Assembly (NCBI RefSeq): GCF_023544665.1
Contig: NZ_JAMJFL010000028.1
Coordinates: 40,893-104,892, forward strand
Direction: 5' to 3'
Length of the DNA: 64,000 nucleotides
From: Streptomyces sp. YS415
GTDB taxonomy: Bacteria > Actinomycetota > Actinomycetes > Streptomycetales > Streptomycetaceae
Part shown: piece after piece, positions 39,127 through 47,161 of the stretch
How the letters are laid out: each line of letters begins with the position of its first letter
Position numbering within the stretch: the first letter of the stretch is position 1
Translations under genes and position numbers: made by a program
Notes under the pieces: model-generated
The model's input: only the letters and a program-made list of their open reading frames with translations
Databases searched by the model: none
What the model was told of the DNA's origin: nothing

Positions 39127-40716
39127 ATGACTACACATGTTCGGCCCCCGTCGCCCCTGCCTCTGCCCGAGTCCGTCGTGCCCCCGGGCGTTCTGCCGTG
39201 GACCGGTGAGCAGGGGCGGCGCTGGGTCGCGGAGCTGCCGCCCCGGTGGGTGCCCGTGCGGGCGTACGGGCGGTTCGACGAACTGGTGACGGTGGTGGCC
39301 GGCGGGGTCACGCTCGCCCTGGCCGCCGCCGGCGTGGAGCCGTATCTCGCGGCCCTGCTGCCGCTCCAGCTGCTCTGGGTGCTGGTGCGGCCCGAGGTGG
39401 TGCGGGTCGCCGCGCCGGGGCTCGTGGTGGCGGCCGCCCTGGAGCGGGCGGGGTGGGCCGGGCTGCTCGGGGCCGTGGTGCTCGCCGGGATCTGCCTCGC
39501 GCTCGCCGAGGTGCGGCTGCGGGCCCGGAAGCGGCAGCGGGCGTGCGCGCTGGCCGCCGCGGAGGGGGTTGCGGCTCCTGTGCCGGGGGCCGGGGCGCCG
39601 TTGCGGCGGGGCGTGCTGCTCGGGGTCTTCGGGCCGGTGGTGATCGCCGGTGGCGGGGTGGCGGTCGCGTTCGGCGGGATGGTCGCCGCCGCGGGCTTCC
39701 TGCTGGTCGGGGTGGGCCTCACGCTCCTCGTCTCGGCCGGGCTCGGGCGCGTCCGCGCCTCCCGGCTGGGGTCCGGACCGGCGCCTGTGCTGCGGGTGCT
39801 GATGCGGGACGATCCGGCGGCCCTGACCGAGGTGTTCGCCGCGGACGACGTTGCCGCGCGGCGCCCGCTGTTCGCCGTCTCCGTGCTGCCCTTGGACTCC
39901 GGCGAGGAGGAGCCGGAGGACGAGGCCGAGGCCGACGACGCGGACGACACGGAGGACGAGGCCGACGACGACCTTCTCGACCGGCTGGCCGACGACACGC
40001 CGGGCCCGCTGCGCGAGGCCCTGCTCTACGGGGTGCCCTACGACGGTGCCGAGATCGTGATCGTCAGCGCCGACGAGGACCCGGACCACCCGCCCGTCGT
40101 GGAGCGGTCGGTCGGGGCCGTGCGGCCGGTGCGGACCGTCCCGGACACCGCGGAGGAGCCGGCCGAGGTCGCCCTCGTCGCACAGCCGGTGCTGCGGTGG
40201 CGTGCGGGGCGGCTGGACTGGCTGGCGGCCGTGCTGCTGGCGCAGTGGGGGGTCTGGCTGAGCTGGGCCGTGTTCACGGATGCCGGGGTCCCGCTCTGGC
40301 AGCAGCTGGTAGTCCTGCTGGTGGGGCTCTACGGCGCCGCCCGGCTGCCGGTGCGAGTGGGCTGGCGGATCACCGCCGACCGGGCCGGGCTGTGGATCAA
40401 CGGCCTGTTCAAGGTCACCCACATCCCCTGGGACGACTTCCGCTCCGCCCGCCATCGGTCCATGGAACTGAAGCTTCGGTGGCGCGGCGGACAGTCCTGG
40501 ACCATCGCCGCCCCCCGCTGGACGTGGCTGGAACGACGACGCGGCCTGACCCACCCCTACGACCGGCTGGCCGCCGAACTCAACGCCCTGCACGCCGACC
40601 CCGCCCTGCGCCCCACGGGCGAGGCCGACAAGCGCGGGCGGGTGCTCTGGCCTTGGGCACTGGTCCTGGCGGCGGCCTGGGTGGCGGCCCTGGTGACGGT
40701 CCGGGTGGGGTTGTAG
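39127..40716 (+). CDS. PH domain-like membrane protein with acidic linker
   Basis: 529 aa. Two N-terminal hydrophobic hairpins (residues 45-125 and 155-205), a cytoplasmic middle with a run of about 35 mostly acidic residues near 270, two more helices near 375-415, then a PH-like region (GWRITADRAGLWINGLFKVTHIPWDDF near 420) and a last helix. It repeats the architecture of the 9698 protein and extends that of the 38277 protein. Function unknown. The ATG at 39127 follows an in-frame GTG by three bases. Codons are typical for the genome. Confidence 0.65.
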   Translation: MTTHVRPPSPLPLPESVVPPGVLPWTGEQGRRWVAELPPRWVPVRAYGRFDELVTVVAGGVTLALAAAGVEPYLAALLPLQLLWVLVRPEVVRVAAPGLVVAAALERAGWAGLLGAVVLAGICLALAEVRLRARKRQRACALAAAEGVAAPVPGAGAPLRRGVLLGVFGPVVIAGGGVAVAFGGMVAAAGFLLVGVGLTLLVSAGLGRVRASRLGSGPAPVLRVLMRDDPAALTEVFAADDVAARRPLFAVSVLPLDSGEEEPEDEAEADDADDTEDEADDDLLDRLADDTPGPLREALLYGVPYDGAEIVIVSADEDPDHPPVVERSVGAVRPVRTVPDTAEEPAEVALVAQPVLRWRAGRLDWLAAVLLAQWGVWLSWAVFTDAGVPLWQQLVVLLVGLYGAARLPVRVGWRITADRAGLWINGLFKVTHIPWDDFRSARHRSMELKLRWRGGQSWTIAAPRWTWLERRRGLTHPYDRLAAELNALHADPALRPTGEADKRGRVLWPWALVLAAAWVAALVTVRVGL

Positions 40717-40997
40717 GAAGCCCGGGCCGTCCGCGACTGCCCACCGCGCTGACCGGCCGGTGCTCCCGGGCCGCCAGTGCCCCTGGCCAGGCTTGCGGCC
40801 TGCGCCTGCGGCGGAGTGACCGGTGCTTGCGGTGTGGCCCGTGGCGCTGTGGCCCGCGATCGGTCGGGTGGCGGTTGTGGCGCGTGTCGTCGGTCGGTCC
40901 GTGCCGTCAGGTCGCGGCGCAGTGCAATGGGCTGCCGGATCCACCGGCCTGCGGTGATGCGGATGGGTGCGGCCGGGCCGTTGTCCCGCGGAGCCCG

Positions 40998-42167
40998 TTA
41001 CGGCGCGCTCGACCAGACCAGGGGCATGTACGCGCCGAAGTAGGCCGAGGCCGCTGCCGCCGTGGTCAGGGTCAGGGCGCGGTAGCGGGGGGAGGCGCGG
41101 GTCAGGTGGAGGGCCAGGGGGAGGAGGAGGGGGAAGGCCGGGAGGAGGAAGCGGGCCCGGGGGAAGTAGACGCCGTCGCTGGTCAGGACGATCGCGAGGA
41201 GCACGCCGGTGAACACCAGCAGCGGCAGCGGCTGGCGGTCCGCCACGGACAGGGCGAAGAGCACCGCCGACGCCAGCAGGACGCCCGTCACCAGTACCAG
41301 GAACAGGTGGGGCTTGGGGTCCCGCAGCAGGAGGTCGCGCATCCAGCGCAGCGTCCCGGCGCCGCCGTCCAGTTCGTTGCGCCACAGCCGCTGTACGGCG
41401 AAATAGCCGTCCCAGCGGCCCGTGCGCAGGCCGACCCAGCCGACGTAACCGCACCAGCCGAGCGGGGCCAGGACCGCGGCGGCGAGGGCACTGGGCGGAA
41501 AGGGACGCCGGCGCAGGGCGAGCAGCGCGGTGACCGTGACGGCGGCCGCCACCGCGATGCCGGTCGGGCGGGTCAGGCCCGCGAGGACCGCGCAGGCAGC
41601 CGCCCACAGCCAGCGGCCGGTCAGCACGGCGTACAGGGACCAGGCGGCGCAGGCCGTGAACAAGGACTCGGTGTAGCCCATCCACTGCACCAGCCCGACC
41701 GGGTACGCGGCCCACAGGACGGTCAGGAGGACGCCGACGCGTCGGTCGTGCAGCAGGTCGCCGACGGCGAAGATCCCCCACGCGGCCACCAGCGAGGCGA
41801 CCACGGCGATGCAGAGCCCGGTGCTCGCGGGGCTGCCCGGCGCGACGGCCGACACGGCCCTGATCAGCAGCGGGTGGAGCGGGAAGAACGCCATGTTGTT
41901 GGCGTTGTACGCGGTGCCGAGACCGGTCGCGTAACCGTGGTCGGCGATGCCCAGGTACCAGTCGGCGTCCCACCGCGTCGCCAGGATCGGCCAGACCCCG
42001 TGACCCCTGCGGTGCGCCCAGACGGTCAGCACCAGCAGGCCCGTCGCGCGTACGGCGACGTAGGCGAGGAGCGCCGGGGCCGCGCGGCGGAGGGGGCCGG
42101 GGCGGTGCGCGCGCGGGGCGGGGGCTGGGGTCGCCCGGGATGTCGGCCGGAAGGCGGTGGTGGACAC
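40998..42167 (-). CDS. integral membrane glycosyltransferase (PIG-V/mannosyltransferase-like)
   Basis: 389 aa from the GTG at 42167, which has AGGAG 8 bases upstream. A long N-terminal loop rich in Ala/Pro/Arg, then at least nine hydrophobic helices. The first external loop holds ATRWDADWYLGIADHGY near residue 70, a W-D-x-x-W/Y element like that of GPI mannosyltransferase PIG-V and other GT-C enzymes that use polyprenyl-phosphate sugars; YFPRARFLLPAFPL near 335 is also typical. It would add mannose or another sugar to an exported protein or glycan. It lies downstream of the phosphohexomutase gene, separated by a hairpin (42275-42300). Confidence 0.75.
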   Translation of the reverse strand: MSTTAFRPTSRATPAPAPRAHRPGPLRRAAPALLAYVAVRATGLLVLTVWAHRRGHGVWPILATRWDADWYLGIADHGYATGLGTAYNANNMAFFPLHPLLIRAVSAVAPGSPASTGLCIAVVASLVAAWGIFAVGDLLHDRRVGVLLTVLWAAYPVGLVQWMGYTESLFTACAAWSLYAVLTGRWLWAAACAVLAGLTRPTGIAVAAAVTVTALLALRRRPFPPSALAAAVLAPLGWCGYVGWVGLRTGRWDGYFAVQRLWRNELDGGAGTLRWMRDLLLRDPKPHLFLVLVTGVLLASAVLFALSVADRQPLPLLVFTGVLLAIVLTSDGVYFPRARFLLPAFPLLLPLALHLTRASPRYRALTLTTAAAASAYFGAYMPLVWSSAP

Positions 42168-42274
42168 GGCGGCGGCTCCTGGGCTGACGCGTGGGCGGGT
42201 GCCGGTCCACGGTTGCCCGGAGGGTGTGCCGCCGAGGGGAGCCCGCGTCAGCCGCCGCGCCGAAATCACCCGAT

Positions 42275-42300
42275 GGGGCGCCCTCGCGCGAAGGCGCCCC
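42275..42300 (-). terminator. hairpin after the phosphohexomutase gene
   Basis: 8-bp stem GGGGCGCC/GGCGCCCC flanking a self-complementary TCGCGCGA, between the phosphohexomutase stop and the membrane glycosyltransferase gene. Confidence 0.7.
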
Positions 42301-42324
42301 GTCGTCGGTCTCGGGTGACGCGGA

Positions 42325-43956
42325 TCAGATGCCGGCCGCCGCCGACAGGTCCCGCTTGATCGCCGCCAGCAGCTCGGTGGCCCGGGCGCGGGCCGCCGGG
42401 AGGGCGGAGTGGCCGGCGACCGGCACGACGACCTCCAGGTAGCACTTGAGCTTGGGCTCGGTACCGCTGGGGCGGACGATCACCCGGGCGCCGTCGAGGG
42501 TGTAGCGCAGCCCGTCGGTCGGCGGCAGCCGGTCCGTGCCCCGGGTGAGGTCCTCGGCACGGGTGACGGCGAGGCCCGCCAGCTCCGTCGGCGGCCGCTC
42601 GCGCAGCCGGCGCATGGCGTCCGCGATGACGGACAGGTCCTCGACGCGGACCGAGAGCTGGTCGGTGGCGTGCAGCCCGTGCTCGACGGCGAGGTCGTCG
42701 AGGAGGTCGAGCAGGGTACGGCCCCGCTCCTTCAGCTCCGAGGCCAGCTCGGTGATCAGCAGCGCCGCGGTGATGCCGTCCTTGTCGCGGACACCGTCGG
42801 GGTCGACGCAGTAGCCGAGGGCCTCCTCGTAGCCGTAGCGCAGACCCTCCACGCGGGCGATCCACTTGAAGCCGGTGAGGGTCTCCTCGTACGGGAGGTT
42901 CGCCTTCTCGGCGATCCGGCCGAGGAGGGAGGAGGAGACGATCGACTCGGCGAACGTGCCCTGTGCTCCGCGGCCGACCAGGTGGGCCGCGAGCAGGGCC
43001 CCCACCTCGTCGCCGCGCAGCATCCGCCACGCGTCCCCGTCCTTGACGGCCACGGCGCAGCGGTCGGCGTCGGGGTCGTTGGCGACGACGAGGTCCGGGT
43101 CGGTCTCGCGGGCCTTCGCGAAGGCGAGGTCCATCGCGCCGGGCTCTTCCGGGTTGGGGAAGGCGACGGTGGGGAAGTCCGGGTCGGGCTCGGCCTGCTC
43201 GGCGACCAGCGCGGGCTCGGGGAAGCCGGCCCTCGCGAACGCGGCGAGCAGCACGTCCTTGCCGACGCCGTGCATGGCCGTGTAGACCGTGCGGGCGGTC
43301 CGGGGGGAGTCCTGGGCGAGGACGGCGTCCGTGCGGGCGAGGTAGGCGTCCAGGACGCCCTCGTCGAGGGTCTCCCAGCCGGTGGTGGGGCGCGGGACGG
43401 TGGTGAGGGAACCGATGGCGTCGATCTCGGCGGCGATCTCGGCGTCGGCGGGCGGCACGATCTGGGAGCCGTCGCCGAGGTAGACCTTGTAGCCGTTGTC
43501 CCGGGGCGGGTTGTGGCTGGCGGTGACCTCCACGCCGGCGACCGCGCCGAGGTGCCTTATGGCGTACGCCAGGACCGGGGTGGGCAGCGGGCGGGGGAGT
43601 ACGGCGGCCCGCAGGCCGGCGCCGGTCATCACGGCGGCGGTGTCGCGGGCGAAGTCCTCCGACTTGTGGCGGGCGTCGTAGCCGATCACGACGAGGCCGC
43701 CGTCCTGGCCGTGCTTCTTCAGGTACGCGGCGAGGCCGGCGGCGGCGCGGATGACGACCGTGCGGTTCATGCGCATGGGGCCGGCGCCGAGTTCGCCGCG
43801 CAGGCCCGCGGTGCCGAACTGGAGGGTGCCGCCGAAGCGTGCGGCGAGCTCCGCGGTGTCCTTGGCGTCGATCAGCTCGGCGAGTTCGTCACGGGTGTCC
43901 GCGTCGGGGTCCTCGGCCAGCCATGCCTGGGCCCTTGCGATGAGATCGTCGTGCAC
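42325..43956 (-). CDS. phospho-sugar mutase (phosphomannomutase/phosphoglucomutase/phosphopentomutase type)
   Basis: 543 aa alpha-D-phosphohexomutase. Motifs: the phosphoserine loop GVEVTASHNPPRDNGYKVY near residue 140, metal loop VANDPDADRCAVAV near 290, sugar-specificity loop GYEEALGYCVD near 375 and phosphate-binding RPSGTEPKLKCY near 500. In many actinobacteria this subfamily sits with deoA, add, deoC and punA genes, and no deoB-like phosphopentomutase is visible here, so it may convert (deoxy)ribose 1-phosphate to 5-phosphate. The GTG at 43956 has GAGAGG about 10 bases upstream. It lies 122 bp downstream of the purine nucleoside phosphorylase gene, with a Streptomyces-type repeat between them. 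Confidence 0.88.
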   Translation of the reverse strand: MHDDLIARAQAWLAEDPDADTRDELAELIDAKDTAELAARFGGTLQFGTAGLRGELGAGPMRMNRTVVIRAAAGLAAYLKKHGQDGGLVVIGYDARHKSEDFARDTAAVMTGAGLRAAVLPRPLPTPVLAYAIRHLGAVAGVEVTASHNPPRDNGYKVYLGDGSQIVPPADAEIAAEIDAIGSLTTVPRPTTGWETLDEGVLDAYLARTDAVLAQDSPRTARTVYTAMHGVGKDVLLAAFARAGFPEPALVAEQAEPDPDFPTVAFPNPEEPGAMDLAFAKARETDPDLVVANDPDADRCAVAVKDGDAWRMLRGDEVGALLAAHLVGRGAQGTFAESIVSSSLLGRIAEKANLPYEETLTGFKWIARVEGLRYGYEEALGYCVDPDGVRDKDGITAALLITELASELKERGRTLLDLLDDLAVEHGLHATDQLSVRVEDLSVIADAMRRLRERPPTELAGLAVTRAEDLTRGTDRLPPTDGLRYTLDGARVIVRPSGTEPKLKCYLEVVVPVAGHSALPAARARATELLAAIKRDLSAAAGI

Positions 43957-44006
43957 GTCGGGTCAACCTCTCGTGTTGTTCGTTCGGCCCTGTCGGCCCG
44001 GCAAGG

Positions 44007-44050
44007 GCCTCGTCCCCGAACGCCGGACGGGCTGGAACAGCCTCCGGCGT
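44007..44050. repeat. Streptomyces-type CGCCGGACGGGCTGGA intergenic repeat
   Basis: GCCTCGTCCCCGAACGCCGG followed by ACGGGCTGGA, able to pair with the later TCCGGCGT. I recognise this core (CGTCC-AACGCCGGACGGGCTGG) as widespread between Streptomyces genes. It sits between the nucleoside phosphorylase and mutase genes and may end or process the transcript. Confidence 0.5.
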
Positions 44051-44078
44051 CCGGGGAGCGGGGGTCGTCTTCCTCGGT

Positions 44079-44903
44079 CTACAGGCGGCCCAGTACCCGG
44101 GCCAGCAGGGCGCCCATCTGGGTGGCGCTGTCGCGGCCGGCCTGGAGGACTTCCTCGTGGTTCAGGGGCTCGCCCGTCATCCCCGCGGCGAGGTTCGTGA
44201 CCAGGGAGATGCCCAGCACCTCCGCGCCCGCCTCACGCGCCGCGATGGCCTCCAGGACCGTCGACATGCCCACCAGGTCCGCCCCGATGACCCGCGCCAT
44301 GCGGATCTCCGCCGGCGTCTCGTAGTGCGGGCCGGGGAACTGGGCGTAGACGCCCTCCTCCAGCGTGGGGTCGATCTCCTTGCACAGCGCCCGCAGCCGC
44401 GGCGAGTACAGGTCCGTCAGGTCGACGAAGTTCGCGCCCACGATCGGCGAGGTCGCCGTGAGGTTGATGTGGTCGCTGATCAGGACCGGCTGCCCGGGGC
44501 GCATGCCCTCGCGCAGACCACCGCACCCGTTCGTCAGCACGATGGTCTTGCAGCCGGCCGCGACCGCCGTACGGACGCCGTGCGCCACCGCGGCCACCCC
44601 ACGGCCCTCGTAGTAGTGCGTACGGCCGAGGAAGACCAGCGCCCGCTTCTCGCCGATCGTGTACGAGCGGACCTTGCCGCCGTGGCCCGCGACCGCCGGA
44701 GCCGGGAACCCGGGCAGCTCGGTGACCGGGAACTCGGCGTCGGGGTCGCCGAGGGCGCCCACGGCCGGCGCCCAGCCGGAGCCCATCACGAGGGCGACGT
44801 CGTGGGTCTCGGCCCCGGTCAGTTCGCGCAGGCGAGCGGCGGCGGCGTCGGCGGCGGAGTAGGGGTCGCCCTGGATGTCGTCCGGAAGAAGAGATGCGTT
44901 CAC
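44079..44903 (-). CDS. purine-nucleoside phosphorylase
   Basis: 274 aa, the trimeric low-molecular-mass class. It splits inosine, guanosine and deoxy forms with phosphate. Signatures: ALVMGSGWAP near residue 37, GHGGKV near 73, FLGRTHYYEGRG near 90 (phosphate site), LTNGCGGLREGMRPGQPVLISDHINLT near 122, GPHYETPAEIRMARVIGADLVGMSTVLEAIAARE near 190 and SLVTNLAAGM near 235. The GTG start at 44903 has no ribosome binding site; a TACCCT box lies 7 bases upstream, suggesting a leaderless message under the operator at 44929. It feeds sugar 1-phosphates to the mutase gene behind it. Confidence 0.94.
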   Translation of the reverse strand: MNASLLPDDIQGDPYSAADAAAARLRELTGAETHDVALVMGSGWAPAVGALGDPDAEFPVTELPGFPAPAVAGHGGKVRSYTIGEKRALVFLGRTHYYEGRGVAAVAHGVRTAVAAGCKTIVLTNGCGGLREGMRPGQPVLISDHINLTATSPIVGANFVDLTDLYSPRLRALCKEIDPTLEEGVYAQFPGPHYETPAEIRMARVIGADLVGMSTVLEAIAAREAGAEVLGISLVTNLAAGMTGEPLNHEEVLQAGRDSATQMGALLARVLGRL

Positions 44904-44910
44904 GCCGACG

Positions 44911-44940
44911 AGGGTAGCCGGTCAGGGCCTACGCGCGTAG
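44911..44940 (-). promoter_or_regulatory. operator and -10 box of the purine nucleoside phosphorylase gene
   Basis: Perfect CTACGCGCGTAG at 44929-44940, 12 bases upstream of a TACCCT -10 (44911-44916) that ends 7 bases before the GTG start. No good -35 is visible; the palindrome occupies its usual place. Confidence 0.75.
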
Positions 44941-45011
44941 ATGACAGAGCCCACGGGATGGCGATCGTTGTCTTGTTGTTTCCGACGAAACGGCTCCGCG
45001 GGCGGGGCGCC

Positions 45012-45449
45012 TCAGCAAGGCCGCTTGCGCAGCTCCATCACGTAGTCGTGCGGCGCACCCGCCGACTCCGCCGCGTCGGCCACCTCGCCGAGGTAGCGGG
45101 CCGAGGGCAGGCCGCCCTCGTAGCCGTTCAGGACGTACGCCCAGGCGGACTCCTCGCCGTCCAGGGTGAGCGGCCGCACCCGCATCCGGCGGTACACGCC
45201 CAGGCCCACGCCCTCCCAGCGGTCCAGGGACTCCTCGTCCATCGGGGCGATGTCGTACAGCGCGACGAAGACCTGGGACAGCGGGTCCTCGACGATCGTC
45301 GCCAGCGCGCCCTCCCAGCCCATCTGCTCGCCCCCGAAGGTCAGCCGCCACCCGTTCAGCCAGCCGGTGGCGCGCAGCGGCGAATGGGGGGCGCGGCGGG
45401 TCATCAGCCGCGCGTCGAGGTTGCCGGCGTACGCGGCGTAGAGCGACAT
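45012..45449 (-). CDS. gamma-glutamylcyclotransferase-like protein
   Basis: 145 aa. GGCT/AIG2-like fold: MSLYAAYAGNLD at the start (the substrate-binding Y-G-x-N loop variant), a central GWRLTFGGEQMGWEGALATIVED, and LDRWEGVGLGVYRRMRV near 85 carrying the expected catalytic Glu. Members release 5-oxoproline from gamma-glutamyl peptides or amines; the real substrate is unknown. The ATG at 45449 is chosen at the family start. It diverges from the lpdA gene across 97 bp. Confidence 0.8.
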   Translation of the reverse strand: MSLYAAYAGNLDARLMTRRAPHSPLRATGWLNGWRLTFGGEQMGWEGALATIVEDPLSQVFVALYDIAPMDEESLDRWEGVGLGVYRRMRVRPLTLDGEESAWAYVLNGYEGGLPSARYLGEVADAAESAGAPHDYVMELRKRPC

Positions 45450-45546
45450 GGGGGAAGGGTACGGCAGGGCGCCACGGCAGTCCCTCCCGTAACAGTGGGA
45501 TCTCGGGCGGCCCCCTGGGCCGTAGCACCGGGGTGCGTGCGGGACA

Positions 45547-46995
45547 ATGGAGTACGTGACTCGGATCGTGATCATCGGTGGCGGACCCGGCGGATACGAA
45601 GCGGCGCTGGTCGCCGCTCAGCTCGGCGCGGAGGTGACCGTCGTCGACTGCGACGGTCTGGGCGGGGCGTCGGTGCTCACCGACTGCGTACCGTCCAAGA
45701 CTCTGATCGCCACGGCCGAGGTGATGACCACCTTCGACTCCTCGTACGAGGAGCTCGGCATCATCGTGGCCGACGACACCCCGCACATCGACACCCCCGC
45801 GCGGGTCGTCGGCGTGGACCTCGGCAAGGTCAACCGGCGGGTGAAGCGGCTGGCGCTCGCCCAGTCGCACGACATCACCGCCTCCGTGACCCGGGCGGGC
45901 GCCCGCGTCCTGCGCGGCCGGGGACGGCTCGACGGCATGCAGAGCCTCGACGGCTCCCGCAAGGTGATCGTCACCGCCGCCGACGGCACCGAGGAGACGC
46001 TCCCCGCCGACGCCGTGCTCATCGCCACCGGCGGTCACCCGCGCGAACTGCCCGACGCCCAGCCCGACGGCGAGCGCATCCTCAACTGGACCCAGGTCTA
46101 CGACCTCGACGAGCTGCCGGAAGAGCTCATCGTGGTCGGCTCGGGCGTGACCGGTGCCGAGTTCGCCGGCGCCTACCAGGCCCTCGGGTCGAAGGTCACG
46201 CTCGTGTCCTCGCGCGACCGCGTCCTGCCCGGCGAGGACCCGGACGCCGCCGCCGTCCTGGAGGACGTCTTCCGCCGCCGCGGCATGAACGTGATGGCCC
46301 GCTCCCGCGCCTCCGCCGCCAAGCGGGTCGGCGACCGGGTCGAGGTCACCCTCGCCGACGGCCGCGTGATCACCGGCTCGCACTGCCTCATGGCCGTCGG
46401 CGCCATCCCGAACAGCGCCGGGCTCGGCCTGGAGGAGGCCGGTGTCCGGCTGCGCGACTCCGGGCACATCTGGACCGACAAGGTGTCCCGCACGACCGCC
46501 CCGGGCGTGTACGCCGCGGGCGACGTCACCGGCGTCTTCGCCCTCGCGTCCGTCGCCGCCATGCAGGGACGCATCGCCATGTACCACTTCCTCGGCGACG
46601 CGGTCACCCCGCTGAACCTGAAGACGGTCTCCTCCAACGTCTTCACCGACCCCGAGATCGCCACCGTCGGCTACAGCCAGTCCGACGTGGACGCCGGGAA
46701 GATCGACGCCCGGGTCGTCAAGCTGCCGCTCCTGCGCAACCCGCGCGCCAAGATGCAGGGCATCCGGGACGGCTTCGTCAAGATCTTCTGCCGTCCGGGC
46801 ACCGGCATCGTGGTCGGCGGTGTGGTCGTCGCCCCGCGCGCCTCGGAACTGATCCACCCCATCTCGATCGCCGTCGACAACAATCTGACGGTCGAACAGA
46901 TCGCGAACGCGTTCACCGTGTACCCCTCTCTTTCGGGGTCGATCGCCGAGGTGGCCCGGCAGCTGCACACCCGCAAGAGCGGCGGCGAGGTCTGA
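45547..46995 (+). CDS. lpdA: NAD(P)H-quinone dehydrogenase, LpdA-type flavoprotein
   Basis: 482 aa. Flavoprotein disulfide reductase fold: FAD loop IVIIGGGPGGYEAALVAAQ near residue 6, NAD loop VVGSGVTGAEFAGAYQALG near 195, second FAD motif TTAPGVYAAGDVTGVF near 318 and the dimer domain. The redox site reads GGASVLTDCVPSK instead of GG-x-C-x4-C-x-PSK, so one cysteine of the disulfide is lost; the C-terminal His-Glu pair is also replaced (VYPSLSGSIAE). These losses match M. tuberculosis LpdA (Rv3303c), a quinone reductase, not a lipoamide dehydrogenase. The start may instead be the GTG at 45556. A hairpin follows. Confidence 0.9.
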   Translation: MEYVTRIVIIGGGPGGYEAALVAAQLGAEVTVVDCDGLGGASVLTDCVPSKTLIATAEVMTTFDSSYEELGIIVADDTPHIDTPARVVGVDLGKVNRRVKRLALAQSHDITASVTRAGARVLRGRGRLDGMQSLDGSRKVIVTAADGTEETLPADAVLIATGGHPRELPDAQPDGERILNWTQVYDLDELPEELIVVGSGVTGAEFAGAYQALGSKVTLVSSRDRVLPGEDPDAAAVLEDVFRRRGMNVMARSRASAAKRVGDRVEVTLADGRVITGSHCLMAVGAIPNSAGLGLEEAGVRLRDSGHIWTDKVSRTTAPGVYAAGDVTGVFALASVAAMQGRIAMYHFLGDAVTPLNLKTVSSNVFTDPEIATVGYSQSDVDAGKIDARVVKLPLLRNPRAKMQGIRDGFVKIFCRPGTGIVVGGVVVAPRASELIHPISIAVDNNLTVEQIANAFTVYPSLSGSIAEVARQLHTRKSGGEV

Positions 46996-47007
46996 CGGCC
47001 TGAACCG

Positions 47008-47030
47008 ACTCCCCGCTGGTCACGGGGAGT
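47008..47030 (+). terminator. terminator after lpdA
   Basis: 8-bp perfect stem ACTCCCCG/CGGGGAGT (extendable through a wobble pair) with a 7-base loop, 13 bases after the lpdA stop. Confidence 0.7.
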
Positions 47031-47148
47031 TGTCGAGCATGCGTGCGGCATAGGCGCGGGGCGTAGCCCCTATACCACTTCCCGCCCTTCTGTACGAACA
47101 ACTTCTGCTATTCGGCGCAAACTGCTGAAAGCAGACGGTCGTTGGGGT

Positions 47149-47161
47149 TACTGTCAGTTTC
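47149..47161 (+). promoter_or_regulatory. leaderless promoter of the deoR-family gene
   Basis: -10 box TACTGT (47149-47154) followed by 7 bases and the GTG start; TGAAAG lies 17 bp upstream as a weak -35. A CTGCTGAAAGCAG hairpin overlaps the -35. Confidence 0.5.

Noticed and set aside
40717..40997. Open frame in the 281-bp convergent gap
   Set aside because: No ribosome binding site and no recognisable protein features. I see nothing definite in this gap.
39121..42359. Frames longer than 1000 codons on both strands across the PH-domain and membrane glycosyltransferase genes
   Set aside because: Low-complexity Arg/Gly/Pro translations with no domains; shadows of the genes at 39127 and 40998.
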